DNA of 64,000 nucleotides. Source: CAVRZJ01 sp964594125 (lineage in GTDB: Bacteria; Acidobacteriota; Thermoanaerobaculia; Thermoanaerobaculales; Thermoanaerobaculaceae). This document shows, one piece after another, positions 56,444 through 64,000 of this stretch. The position numbers were made by a program, and so were the translations under genes. How positions within the stretch are numbered: the stretch's first letter is position 1; each line of letters begins with the position of its first letter. Under the pieces are notes generated by a model. It saw only the letters and a list, made by a program, of their open reading frames with translations. It had not been told where the DNA came from and made no database searches. The DNA is taken from the NCBI GenBank assembly GCA_964594125.1, contig CAZQLL010000016.1:1-64000 (forward strand), given 5' to 3'.

Positions 56444-56884
56444 ATGTCAGAGCGCAAGTACCGCCACCGCGGCTACCAGGACTCGGACCGGCGCGAGGAG
56501 CGGCCGCGCCAGTCGCCGCCGCCGGGGCAGCGCCCCGACCGGCTCGACGGCCAGCCGCGCGGCCGCGGCCTCGGCGCCCCGACCGACACCGTGTTCCGCT
56601 GCCGCATCTGCGGCGAGAAGCAGCAGATCGCCGGCGCCGTGAAGCTCGACGAGACGTGCTTCCGCTGCCGGGCGGACCTGCACACCTGCTCCAACTGCGT
56701 GCACTTCGACACCGCCCGCCCGAACGAGTGCCGCAGGCCGGTGCTGGTGCGCGTCCAGAACAAGTCCAAGCGCAACACCTGCGAGATGTACGCGCCGAAC
56801 ACGATCCAGGAGTTCTCGCAGGACCGCGCCGCCGCCAGCTCCGACCCGCGCGCCGCCTTCGACGCGCTCTTCCGCAAGAGATAG
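56444..56884 (+). CDS. Cys-rich, probably zinc-binding protein of unknown function
   Basis: 146 residues. A highly charged, disordered N-terminus (about 1-45, RRE/PRQSPPPGQRP) is followed by a Cys-rich domain: FRCRICGEKQQ, TCFRCRADLHTCSNCVHFDTARPNECRRP and NTCEMYAPN, with Cys at CxxC, CxxC, CxxC, C, C spacing. It ends DAFDALF-like (FDALFRKR). It resembles a small zinc-ribbon family I have only seen as hypothetical in acidobacteria-like genomes; function unknown, perhaps nucleic acid or iron-sulfur binding. Transcribed from a TATAAG leaderless-type promoter. Confidence 0.75.
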   Translation: MSERKYRHRGYQDSDRREERPRQSPPPGQRPDRLDGQPRGRGLGAPTDTVFRCRICGEKQQIAGAVKLDETCFRCRADLHTCSNCVHFDTARPNECRRPVLVRVQNKSKRNTCEMYAPNTIQEFSQDRAAASSDPRAAFDALFRKR

Positions 56885-57028
56885 CCTCCGCACGCCGGCA
56901 AGCGCGCAGAGGAACATCGAGCGCCGGCCCCACTTCCGTTCCGCTCGGAGCGGCGGATCCTGCCGCGTCAGGGTGAGCGCGGCGCGGCGGGAGATTCCGC
57001 CGCGCCGCGGCCGGTGGGCGAGAGGCGG

Positions 57029-58753
57029 CTACGGCTGGACCGGCGGGCGCTGGCCGGCCGCCGGGCCGCCCGCCGGCGGTGCTCCGGACGAAGTCGCACC
57101 GGCCGGCCGGCCGCCCAGGTCACCCGGGGCGGCGGCGTCGCGCGGCGGCGCCGGCGGGTCGGGCGGCAGCGGCTTGCGCGGCAGCATCTCGTTGCGGGCC
57201 GCCGCGTGGTACGCGAACGACGCCATGACCACCGCCGCCTGCTTGAGGTCGGCGGGCACCAGGCGCTCGTAGGTGTCGGCCTGCGTGTGGTGGGTGCGGG
57301 TCATGTAGTCGAGCGCGTCCTGGATGAACTGGAACCCCGGCAGGCCGACGCCGTCGAACGACTGGTGGTCGGTGCCGCCGGTGCGCCGCAGCGTCACGGT
57401 GTCGGCGCCGAGGTCGGCGAACGGCTCGAGCCACGCCGCGAAGATCGGCCGCACCGCCGCGTTCTCCTGCGCGTAGATGCCGCGGATCCTGCCGCCGCCG
57501 TTGTCGAGGTTGAAGTAGGCGGAGAGCTGCTTCCACTCCGGCTTGAAGGCGAGCGGCCCGCCGCGGCGCATGAACTCGGGCAGTTCGCGCTGCGCCGGGT
57601 CGCTCGGCTCGGGGCGGGAGGCGAAGTGCTCGGCGACGTAGGCGCGCGAGCCGCGCAGCCCCTGCTCCTCGCCGGCCCACAGCGCGATGCGGATCGTGCG
57701 CCGCGGCCTCGCGTCGATCGCCTTGAGGATGCGCATCGCCTCCATCGCCACCACACACCCGGCGGCGTTGTCGGTGGCGCCGGTGCCGGGGTGCCAGGAG
57801 TCGAGGTGGGCGCCGAGCATGACGACCTGGTCTTTGAGCTTCGGGTCGGTGCCAGGAAGCTCCGCGATCACGTTGGCGGCCTTCGTCTCGCCCTCGTGGA
57901 ACGCCGCCTTCACGTCGACCTCGAGCTCGACCTGCGTGCCCTTGTCGAGCAGGCGGACGATGCGGTTGTACTGCTCGGCGCCGATCACCAGCGCCGCCGG
58001 TCCGGGATTCTCGCCGACCGCGTACGCATTGGTGCCGCCGACGCGCAGCAGCAGCCCGTCGCGCGAGCTCGCCTCGACCGTCGCGACAACGCCTTCGCTG
58101 GTGAAGAACTCGGCCTTCTTGCGCGCCAGCCCGAAGCTGCGGCCGGCGCGGCGGCGGAAGTCGCCCATGCTGCGGTCGGAGATCGGGAACCGCTCGAGCT
58201 CCTCGAGCTCCTCGTCGGTGTAGCGGTGGATCAGCTCGCGGTTCGCGTCCTCGGGGTCGTCGCGCCCCGGCGGCGGCGGCGGCGCCTCCACAAGCAGGAT
58301 CTTACCGGCAAGCTTGCCGCGGTACTGCTCGAAGTCCTCATCCTTCTCGATCGCCACCTTCACCACCGGTCCCGCGACCGCGCCGGCGGTGGCGGCGGAC
58401 CACCCCTTCGGCAGCGCGTCGAGCGGCACCACGTCGGGCTTCGTCATGCGCACGCTCACGGACGAGAACGTCCACCCGCGGCCGAACTCGAACGTCTCGA
58501 GGTGGGCGTTGGCGAGGCCGTGCTCGGTGAGCCGGTCGCGCGCCCACTCGGTCGCCCGCGTGTACGCCGGCGAGCCGGTGAGACGCGGCCCGATCTCGTC
58601 GGTGAGCACCGCGGCCATTTCCATGACCCTCGAGCGGTTGAGCCCCTCGTCGCGGATCCTTGTGACTGTCTGGAGGTCGACGGGCTCCTGGCCCGCGGCG
58701 AGCACCGGGACGACGATGAGGCAGGCAAGCAGCAGCGCGGCTCTCGATCGCAT
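57029..58753 (-). CDS. Exported M28 zinc metallopeptidase
   Basis: 574 residues. Signal peptide (residues 1-21, ending AGQ), a PA-type domain inside (about 130-250) and the M28 catalytic domain (about 270-530). Zinc ligands follow the M28 order: H in GAHLDSW, D in GATDNAAG, catalytic and ligand E in AGEEQG, D in NLDNGGG and H in GTDHQSF. The C-terminal Pro/Gly/Ala tail is low complexity. An aminopeptidase or carboxypeptidase outside the cytoplasm. ATG 58753 follows GGGGGGAG; a TATGCT box is at 58802-58797. Confidence 0.9.
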   Translation of the reverse strand: MRSRAALLLACLIVVPVLAAGQEPVDLQTVTRIRDEGLNRSRVMEMAAVLTDEIGPRLTGSPAYTRATEWARDRLTEHGLANAHLETFEFGRGWTFSSVSVRMTKPDVVPLDALPKGWSAATAGAVAGPVVKVAIEKDEDFEQYRGKLAGKILLVEAPPPPPGRDDPEDANRELIHRYTDEELEELERFPISDRSMGDFRRRAGRSFGLARKKAEFFTSEGVVATVEASSRDGLLLRVGGTNAYAVGENPGPAALVIGAEQYNRIVRLLDKGTQVELEVDVKAAFHEGETKAANVIAELPGTDPKLKDQVVMLGAHLDSWHPGTGATDNAAGCVVAMEAMRILKAIDARPRRTIRIALWAGEEQGLRGSRAYVAEHFASRPEPSDPAQRELPEFMRRGGPLAFKPEWKQLSAYFNLDNGGGRIRGIYAQENAAVRPIFAAWLEPFADLGADTVTLRRTGGTDHQSFDGVGLPGFQFIQDALDYMTRTHHTQADTYERLVPADLKQAAVVMASFAYHAAARNEMLPRKPLPPDPPAPPRDAAAPGDLGGRPAGATSSGAPPAGGPAAGQRPPVQP

Positions 58754-58835
58754 CACTCCCCCCTCGTCGCCGGCCGGTTCGGGCCGGCGGCGGCCGAGCA
58801 TAGCGCCGCGAGTGTTAAGAAACCGCAAGTGGAGC

Positions 58836-58876
58836 TCGCGCGCGGGCGAGAAGCACGCCCGCGCGTGCGCTCCGCA
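58836..58876. repeat. Dispersed GCGCGGGCG palindrome
   Basis: GAGCTCGCGCGCGGGCGAGAAGCACGCCCGCGCGTGCGCTC-type palindrome between divergent genes; arms GCGCGGGCG and CGCCCGCGC match elements at 2805-2845, 29942-29970 and 54784-54840. Confidence 0.4.
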
Positions 58877-58937
58877 TGAGAACGGAGAGCGCAATGAGGC
58901 GTGGCTGATCCCTGCGCATGTCCGTGCGAGGGGGCGC

Positions 58938-58943
58938 TATTCT
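58938..58943 (+). promoter_or_regulatory. -10 box, leaderless type
   Basis: TATTCT (58938-58943), six bases, ATG 58950. No -35 recognised. Confidence 0.4.
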
Positions 58944-58949
58944 GGCGCC

Positions 58950-59783
58950 ATGAGCGAGCAGCGAATGACGGCGAGCGACCCGGAAGCGCGCCTGCTAGAG
59001 ACGCGATGCGGCCCGATCGCCGTCTCGTTCGAGGGCCCGGAGGGCGCGCTGCCGGTGCTGTGCGTGCACGGCATCCCGGGCTCGCGCCGCGACTTCCGCT
59101 ACTTGGCGCCGCTGCTCGCGGAGAGGCTGCTGGTTCTGCGGGTGGAGATGCCGGGGTTCGGCGAGTCGCCGGCGGACGGGCGCGGCACGCTCTCCGGCTG
59201 GGCCGACGTGCTGCTCGCGGTCGCCGACGCGAGCGGCGCCCGGCGCTTCGCGCTGCTCTCGCACTCGTTCGGCGGCGGCGCGGTGCTGCTCGCCGCCGCC
59301 CGCGCCGGCGAGCGCCTGGCAGGCGCCGCGCTGCTGGCGACGATGGGCGCCCGCCGCCACCGCGCGTTCGCGCTGCCGCCGGGGTTCTACGCGGCGATGT
59401 CCGCGCTGCTCCGCTTCCCGCTCTCGCGGCCGGTCGTCGCCGCGCTCGGCAGGCTCTTCTACCGCCGCATCCGCCTGACGCCGCCTGCCGGCTGGCGCGA
59501 GCTGCACCTGCACACCGCGCTGCTCGCCTCGGTCGACTTCGCGGCGCTCGGCGCGAGCGCGCGGCGCATCGCCGCGCCGGTGCTGCTGGCCCACTGCGAC
59601 GACGACCGCCTGGTCGAGTCGGCGATCGTCCGCGAGCTGGCGGCGCTGCTCCCGCACGGAAAGCTGCTCGAGTTCCCCACCGGCGGCCACCACCTGCAGA
59701 AGACCCGCGCCGCCGAGCTCGCGGACGCGATCGCAGCGTTGCTGATCCCGGAGAAAAATAGCCCCGCGATCGCGGGGCGATGA
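58950..59783 (+). CDS. Alpha/beta-fold hydrolase
   Basis: 277 residues. Oxyanion HGIPGSRRDF, nucleophile elbow LSHSFGGGAV (Ser in SHSFGG), later Asp in HCDDDRLVESA and His in GGHHLQKTR, giving a complete triad. The lid contains RRHRAFALPPGFYAAMSALL. Substrate unknown; an ester or C-C hydrolase of the proline-iminopeptidase/MhpC type. The C-terminal codons AIAGR lie in the GCCCCGCGATCGCGGGGC palindrome that also ends the ftsZ operon on the other strand. Confidence 0.86.
   Translation: MSEQRMTASDPEARLLETRCGPIAVSFEGPEGALPVLCVHGIPGSRRDFRYLAPLLAERLLVLRVEMPGFGESPADGRGTLSGWADVLLAVADASGARRFALLSHSFGGGAVLLAAARAGERLAGAALLATMGARRHRAFALPPGFYAAMSALLRFPLSRPVVAALGRLFYRRIRLTPPAGWRELHLHTALLASVDFAALGASARRIAAPVLLAHCDDDRLVESAIVRELAALLPHGKLLEFPTGGHHLQKTRAAELADAIAALLIPEKNSPAIAGR
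59752..59778 (-). terminator. Intrinsic terminator of the murC-ftsQAZ operon
   Basis: Perfect 18-base palindrome GCCCCGCGATCGCGGGGC (59761-59778) followed on the minus strand by TATTTTTCTC. It is about 75 bases after the ftsZ stop, and overlaps the 3' end of the convergent hydrolase gene. The clearest intrinsic terminator in the window. Confidence 0.85.
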
Positions 59784-59851
59784 GGAGGAGGAAGAGGGAA
59801 CGCCGGGAGGTGGCCTCGGCGCTCCCCACTCCGAGAAGCGAAGCTCGCGCG

Positions 59852-61036
59852 CTAGTCCATCTGCCTCCGCAGGTACGTCGGGGTGTCGAACTCGGAGAAG
59901 TTGCCGACGTTGACGCCGTAGTCCTTCGGCAGGTTGGTCGGCAGGTACGGGCTGATCTGCGCCGCCGGCAGCGGCTCCGGGCGCGGCGGCTCGACGGTCC
60001 CGCGGCCGAGCGCCGGTTTCGCCGGCACCTGGTCGACGGCGGAGGCGCCGAAGCCGGTGGCGACCACCGTCACCTGGATGCGGTCCGCCATCTCGGGGCG
60101 CTGGCCGTAGCCGAACAGGAACAGCGCGTCCGGGGCGCAGCGCTTGGAGATGAACTCGGCGGCGTCGTTGATCTCGGCGATGGTGATCTCGGGGCCGCCG
60201 ATGAAGTTGACCAGCACCCGCTGGGCGCCCTCGAGCGACGCCTCCTCGAGCAGCGGCGAGGAGAAGGCGTGCTGCGCCGCCTCGATCGCGCGGTGCTCGC
60301 CCTGGCCGACGCCGATCCCCATCAGCGCCATGCCGCCGCCCTTCATGACGGTCTCGACGTCCGCGAAGTCGCGGTTGATGATCCCCGTCTCGTTGATGAT
60401 GTCGGAGATCCCCTGGACGCCGTGGCGCAGCGCCTCGTCGGCGAGCTTGAAGGCGTCCTGGACGCTGACGCCTGGGCCGAGCATCTGCAGCAGGCGCGAG
60501 TTCGGCACCGCAATCAGGGTGTCGACGCAGCCGCGCAGCTCCTCGATCCCCTTCTCGGCGATGCGCGCCTTGCGCGACCCCTCGAAACCGAACGGCCTGG
60601 TGACGACGGCCACGGTGAGCGCCCCGGCGTCGCGCGCCAGCGAGCCGATCACCGGCGCCGCGCCGGTGCCGGTGCCGCCGCCCATGCCCGCGGCGATGAA
60701 CACCATGTCGGCGCCCTCGAGGCACTCGATGAGCTCGTCGGTGCGGTCGAGCGCCGCCTTGTGCGCGGCCTCCGGGTCGCACCCGGCGCCGAGCGCCTTG
60801 CCGCGTCCCGAGGGGGTGATGAGCTGCAGCTTCACGCCGGCGAGCGAGGCGCGCAGCGCCTGCCCGTCGGTGTTGACCGCGATGAACTCCACCCCCTTGA
60901 TCCCCTCGGTGATCATGCGGTTGACGGCGTTGCAGCCGCCCCCGCCGACGCCGACCACCTTGATGATGGCGGGCGCGGACTCCTCGGCGATCGTTATCAG
61001 AGGACTCCTGTCGCTGCTCGAGTCAAACATGATCAC
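59852..61036 (-). CDS. ftsZ: Cell division protein FtsZ
   Basis: 394 residues from GTG 61036 (388 from ATG 61030 after six fewer... two codons less). Tubulin-fold GTPase with IKVVGVGGGGCNAVNRM, the GTP loop GMGGGTGTGAAPV, T7 region NRDFADVETVM, a short linker and the conserved C-terminal peptide DTPTYLRRQMD that binds FtsA. It forms the Z ring. GTG 61036 is preferred because GGAGG is six bases before it, versus twelve before ATG 61030; the site lies inside the end of ftsA, whose stop is at 61023. Last gene of the operon, followed by the terminator at 59778. Confidence 0.97.
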   Translation of the reverse strand: MIMFDSSSDRSPLITIAEESAPAIIKVVGVGGGGCNAVNRMITEGIKGVEFIAVNTDGQALRASLAGVKLQLITPSGRGKALGAGCDPEAAHKAALDRTDELIECLEGADMVFIAAGMGGGTGTGAAPVIGSLARDAGALTVAVVTRPFGFEGSRKARIAEKGIEELRGCVDTLIAVPNSRLLQMLGPGVSVQDAFKLADEALRHGVQGISDIINETGIINRDFADVETVMKGGGMALMGIGVGQGEHRAIEAAQHAFSSPLLEEASLEGAQRVLVNFIGGPEITIAEINDAAEFISKRCAPDALFLFGYGQRPEMADRIQVTVVATGFGASAVDQVPAKPALGRGTVEPPRPEPLPAAQISPYLPTNLPKDYGVNVGNFSEFDTPTYLRRQMD

Positions 61037-62300
61037 TGGCCACCTCCTTCTTGAACAGGACTTTGCGTGCGATTCGCGAGAGCAGGCCGTCGCGGCTGCG
61101 GCGGCCGTGCAGGACATGGTCGGCGCCGGCGCCGGGCGCCGTGCGCCGGGCGTGCGCGAGCAGCCCCGCCGCGACCGCGGGGGCGCGCGACGGGACCTCG
61201 GCGGAGCCGAGCAACTGCGTCGCATCGGCGATCTCCTCGAGCTCGCCGAGGCGCGCGCGCATCACGAACACCTCCTCGGCGAGCGCCGCGAGGCCCTCGA
61301 GGTTGGCGCCGCCGCCGCACAGCACGAGACCGGTAAACGAGACGTCCGGCGGCGACTGCCGCAGCATGTCGGCGGCCACCAGCTCGAGGATCTCCTGCAT
61401 GCGCAGGCGCGCGACCTTGCACAGCTCGAGTCGCGACACCGCGTGGCTGGCGCGGCCGTCGATCGTCGGGAGGGCGATCGTCTCCTCCTCGCCGACGTCG
61501 GCGAGCAGCACCGTGCCGGCCTCGCGCTTCGCCTTCTCGGCGCCGGCTGCGGTGGTCTGGAAGCAGTGCACGAGGTCGTCGTTGATCTTGTTGGCGCCCA
61601 TCGGAAAGCACCCGGCGGCGAGCAGCCGTTCGCCGGCGAACGCCGCGTAGGTCGTGGAGCCGAACCCGATGTCGACGAGGACGGCGCCGAGGCGCCGCTC
61701 GTCGGCGGTGAGGGTGGCGAGGGCCGCCGCGACCGGCGCGAAGATGAACTCCTCGACCTCCAGGCCGGCGGCGTTGATCGCCTTCTCCAGCGCCCGCAGC
61801 GGGCTCTCCTGGCACGCCAGCACATAGGCGTCGACGGCGAGCCGGCGGCCGACGAAGTCGACCGGGTTGAGCAGCCCCTCCTGGTCGTCGAGCGCGTAGG
61901 CGTGCGTCAGCACGTTGAGCACCGCGTACCCCGGCGGCAACGGCTGACGGCGCGCCGCGTCGTGGAGCTGCTCGATGTCGCGCGCCGTGACCACCCGCTC
62001 GCGCGCCCCCAGCGTTACCGAGGCGCGCGTCGCCCGGCCCGAGATGAACGTGCCGGCGATCGCGGCGTGCACGCGCTCGAGCGGCACCTTGGCCATCAGC
62101 TCGGCTTCCTCGACCGCCGCACGGATCGCCTGAACGGCCGGCTGCATCTGGACGATCTGGCCGTTGCGCACGCCGGCCGATGGGGCGACGCCGACGCCGC
62201 GCACGACCATCTCGCCGCCGCCGCCGACCTCGCCGATCAGCGCCAGCACGCTCTGGTTGCCCACGTCGAGGGCGGCGCGCACGCGCGGCGCCTGCGCCAT
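61023..62300 (-). CDS. ftsA: Cell division protein FtsA
   Basis: 425 residues. Actin-like ATPase with VRAALDVGNQSVLALIGE at the N-terminus, SHUT-like 1C domain (about 85-165), LVDIGFGSTTYAAF and CGGGANLEGLAALAEEVF, and a C-terminal amphipathic helix (SRIARKVLFKKE) for membrane binding. It anchors FtsZ to the membrane. ATG 62300 shares one base with the ftsQ stop (TGATG), and its stop overlaps the ftsZ start by 14 bases. Confidence 0.96.
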   Translation of the reverse strand: MAQAPRVRAALDVGNQSVLALIGEVGGGGEMVVRGVGVAPSAGVRNGQIVQMQPAVQAIRAAVEEAELMAKVPLERVHAAIAGTFISGRATRASVTLGARERVVTARDIEQLHDAARRQPLPPGYAVLNVLTHAYALDDQEGLLNPVDFVGRRLAVDAYVLACQESPLRALEKAINAAGLEVEEFIFAPVAAALATLTADERRLGAVLVDIGFGSTTYAAFAGERLLAAGCFPMGANKINDDLVHCFQTTAAGAEKAKREAGTVLLADVGEEETIALPTIDGRASHAVSRLELCKVARLRMQEILELVAADMLRQSPPDVSFTGLVLCGGGANLEGLAALAEEVFVMRARLGELEEIADATQLLGSAEVPSRAPAVAAGLLAHARRTAPGAGADHVLHGRRSRDGLLSRIARKVLFKKEVASDHV

Positions 62301-63040
62301 CACGAGACCCCCCCGGCGTCCCCGCTGCCGGCGGCGTCGGCGGGCGGCGCCGGCAGCAGGGCGACGCGGTCGGCAAGGCGCGCATCGACGCGCTGCGGCG
62401 GCGCCCCGGCCGCCGCGGCCCACGCTTCGCAGACGCGCCGCGCCGCCGCCAGCCGCTCCGGCGCGGCCGGGTCGAACAGCGCGTCGCAGCCCCCACCGGC
62501 GAAACGCAGCAGGACGTCGCGCGGCCCCACCCGCTCGGCGCTCACGATGCGGTCGCCCCACGCCCGTTGTGCCGCGGCGACGGCGCGCAGCGTCATGGCG
62601 CGCCCCTGGGCGTCGGCGGCGAAGCCGCGCAGCTCGGGACCGGCGACGACGCCGGCGGGAGCGCCGAGCAGCCGTCCCTCGGCGTCGACCATCTCGCGGG
62701 CGCCGCCGTCGACCGCGATCGCGACCGGCTGCCGTTCGCTCACCTCGCAGCTCACCACCCCGTCGAGCGAGATCTGCACCTGCGCGTCGGCCACCCACGG
62801 CACGGCGCGCGCGGCGTCGCGCAGCGTGTCGGCGCGCAGCGCCACGGTCGGCGAGCCGAGCGCGAAGGCCAGCGCCCGCTCGACGTCGGCGGAGGAGAAA
62901 CGAGCGGCGCCGGCGACGCGGATCGCGCGCACCTGCAGCGCCGCCGCCAGCGTCGCGGTGAGCGCCGCACAGGCGGCGGCGAGCGCCAGGCGCACGGCCA
63001 GGCGGCGCCAGCGGCGGCGGTGACGGACGATCCCGCTCAC
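62300..63040 (-). CDS. ftsQ: Cell division protein FtsQ/DivIB
   Basis: 246 residues. Basic N-terminus (RHRRRWRRLAVRLA), one membrane helix (about 17-37), then a POTRA domain (about 39-110, VRAIRVAGAARFSSADVERAL) and a beta domain with VSERQPVAIAVDGGAREMVDAEGRLL. It links the FtsA/Z ring to FtsL-FtsB in the periplasm. GTG 63040 overlaps the murC stop (GTGA). Low sequence conservation is normal for FtsQ; position in the division cluster supports it. Confidence 0.93.
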   Translation of the reverse strand: MSGIVRHRRRWRRLAVRLALAAACAALTATLAAALQVRAIRVAGAARFSSADVERALAFALGSPTVALRADTLRDAARAVPWVADAQVQISLDGVVSCEVSERQPVAIAVDGGAREMVDAEGRLLGAPAGVVAGPELRGFAADAQGRAMTLRAVAAAQRAWGDRIVSAERVGPRDVLLRFAGGGCDALFDPAAPERLAAARRVCEAWAAAAGAPPQRVDARLADRVALLPAPPADAAGSGDAGGVS

Positions 63041-64000
63041 GACCCGCCTCCCGCCAGCCAGCGCTCGCCGAGGCGCACGACGTCGCCGGCGCCGAGCGTC
63101 AGCAGCACGTCTCCGGAGCGCGCGAGCGCGTCGAGACGCGCGATCGCGTCGTCGAACGACGCCGCGAGGTGGACGCCGCGGTGGCCGAGGGCGTGCGCCG
63201 CGTCGGCGACGAGCCGGCTGGTCACGCCGGCGATCGGCCGCTCGCGCGACGGGTAGATCGGCAGCAGCACCACCTCGTCGGCGGCCAGCAGCACCTCGCC
63301 GAACTCGCGCGCGAACGTCTGCGTGCGGCTGAAGAGGTGCGGCTGGAACGCCACCACCAGGCGGGCGTCGGGGAAACTCTGGCGCGCCGCCTGCAGCGTC
63401 GCCTGCACCTCGGACGGGTGGTGCGCGTAGTCGTCGACCACGGTGACGCCGGCGCGCACACCCTTGCGCTCGAAGCGGCGGGCGACGCCGGTGAACGCGG
63501 CGACCGCCGCCGCGGCGTCGGCGAACGAGACGCCCGCCTCGAGCGAGGCGGTGACGGCGGCGAGCGCGTTGGCGAGCGCGTGCCGGCCGGGCAGCGGCAC
63601 GGCGAGCTCGCCGAGCGGCGTGCCGCCGCGGACGATGCGGCAGCGGCAGCCGTGCGGGTCGAAGCTCGCGGCGCGCGCGTGCACCTCGGCCTGCGGCGAC
63701 AGGCCGTAGGTGATCACGCGGCGGCCGAAACGCGGCAGCAGACGGCGGATGCCGGGGTCGTCGAGACAGACGATGGTGGCGCCGTAGAACGGCACCGAGT
63801 TGCCGAAGGCGACGAACGCCTCCTCCATCGCCTCGACGGTGCCGTAGAAATCGAGGTGTTCGCGCTCCACATTGGTGATCACCGCGAGCACCGGGTGGAG
63901 CGCGAGGAACGAGCGGTCGTACTCGTCGGCCTCGCATACCATGAACTCGGACCGGCCGAGGCGGGCGTGCGCCGCGAGGAAGTGCACGCGGCCGCCGACC
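63037..64000 (-). CDS. murC: UDP-N-acetylmuramate-L-alanine ligase (partial, N-terminus beyond window)
   Basis: The last 321 codons are present; the first about 130 lie beyond base 64000. Mur ligase motifs: CEADEYDRSFLALHP, TNVEREHLDFYG, GRHALANALAAV, and DDYAHHPSEVQATL followed by FQPHLFSRTQTF, characteristic of MurC. It adds L-Ala to UDP-MurNAc in the cytoplasm. The stop overlaps the ftsQ start. Confidence 0.95.
   Translation of the reverse strand, partial: VGGRVHFLAAHARLGRSEFMVCEADEYDRSFLALHPVLAVITNVEREHLDFYGTVEAMEEAFVAFGNSVPFYGATIVCLDDPGIRRLLPRFGRRVITYGLSPQAEVHARAASFDPHGCRCRIVRGGTPLGELAVPLPGRHALANALAAVTASLEAGVSFADAAAAVAAFTGVARRFERKGVRAGVTVVDDYAHHPSEVQATLQAARQSFPDARLVVAFQPHLFSRTQTFAREFGEVLLAADEVVLLPIYPSRERPIAGVTSRLVADAAHALGHRGVHLAASFDDAIARLDALARSGDVLLTLGAGDVVRLGERWLAGGGS

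Overview
This is a very GC-rich, gene-dense bacterial window with no phage, insertion sequence or CRISPR array that I can see. Protein families and intergenic style suggest an environmental Gram-negative, most likely Acidobacteriota (Thermoanaerobaculia-like). The clues are a division cluster ending ftsQ-ftsA-ftsZ, Tat-exported molybdenum hydroxylase genes, a WG-repeat protein, secreted proteins starting DLFIP/ELFVP, an M28 peptidase, and a porin-like protein beside a multihaem cytochrome. The phylum is an inference; the outer membrane is supported by the beta-barrel, the TonB-independent porin-like protein and the periplasmic adaptor.

Layout. 1-4.4 kb (mostly minus): a truncated enoyl-CoA hydratase, an exported Xaa-Pro aminopeptidase, a duplicated-domain secreted protein, tRNA-Thr(CGU) and a nine-unit WG-repeat protein. 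4.7-12.4 kb (plus): a DMT exporter, a Cys/Met-type PLP lyase, an M23 peptidase, an amidohydrolase, a SIS-domain sugar isomerase/deaminase and an orphan CUT1 ATPase. 12.5-18.8 kb: an envelope locus with two tandem, coupled alkaline-phosphatase-fold enzymes, a small RHH-like protein, a three-TM membrane protein and, divergently, a sulfotransferase. 18.8-26.3 kb: an ACT protein, a pentahaem cytochrome plus haem-bearing porin operon and, divergently, a MacAB-like adaptor/ATPase/two-permease operon. 26.5-32.4 kb (minus): a TolB/TPR protein, prmC, prfA, rpmE, ispH and aroC. 32.6-43.9 kb: a secreted protein, two coupled hybrid histidine kinases, a glycosylasparaginase-type Ntn hydrolase, an amidohydrolase, an exported PCMT and aspS. 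44.0-49.5 kb is the accessory part: a secreted protein, a LamG/FG-GAP gene with one stop and two frameshifts, two convergent HEPN-MNT modules, and an internally deleted AAA ATPase remnant. 49.5-54.6 kb: a GYD protein and a PaoABC/XdhC-like operon. 54.9-59.8 kb: a GAF-SpoIIE phosphatase, a Cys-rich protein, an M28 peptidase and an alpha/beta hydrolase. 59.85-64 kb (minus): murC(partial)-ftsQ-ftsA-ftsZ, ended by a good intrinsic terminator.

Expression. Most operons are tightly coupled by ATGA, GTGA or TGATG overlaps. Several first genes (prfA, 32575, 33366, 39664, 48948 on minus, 56444, 58950) have a -10-like hexamer exactly six bases before the start codon, which predicts leaderless mRNAs; four of these also carry a -35-like hexamer 17 bases further upstream. 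This is the most general new-looking signal I found. The most interesting gene systems are the envelope phosphodiesterase locus, the cytochrome-porin pair and the double HEPN-MNT island.
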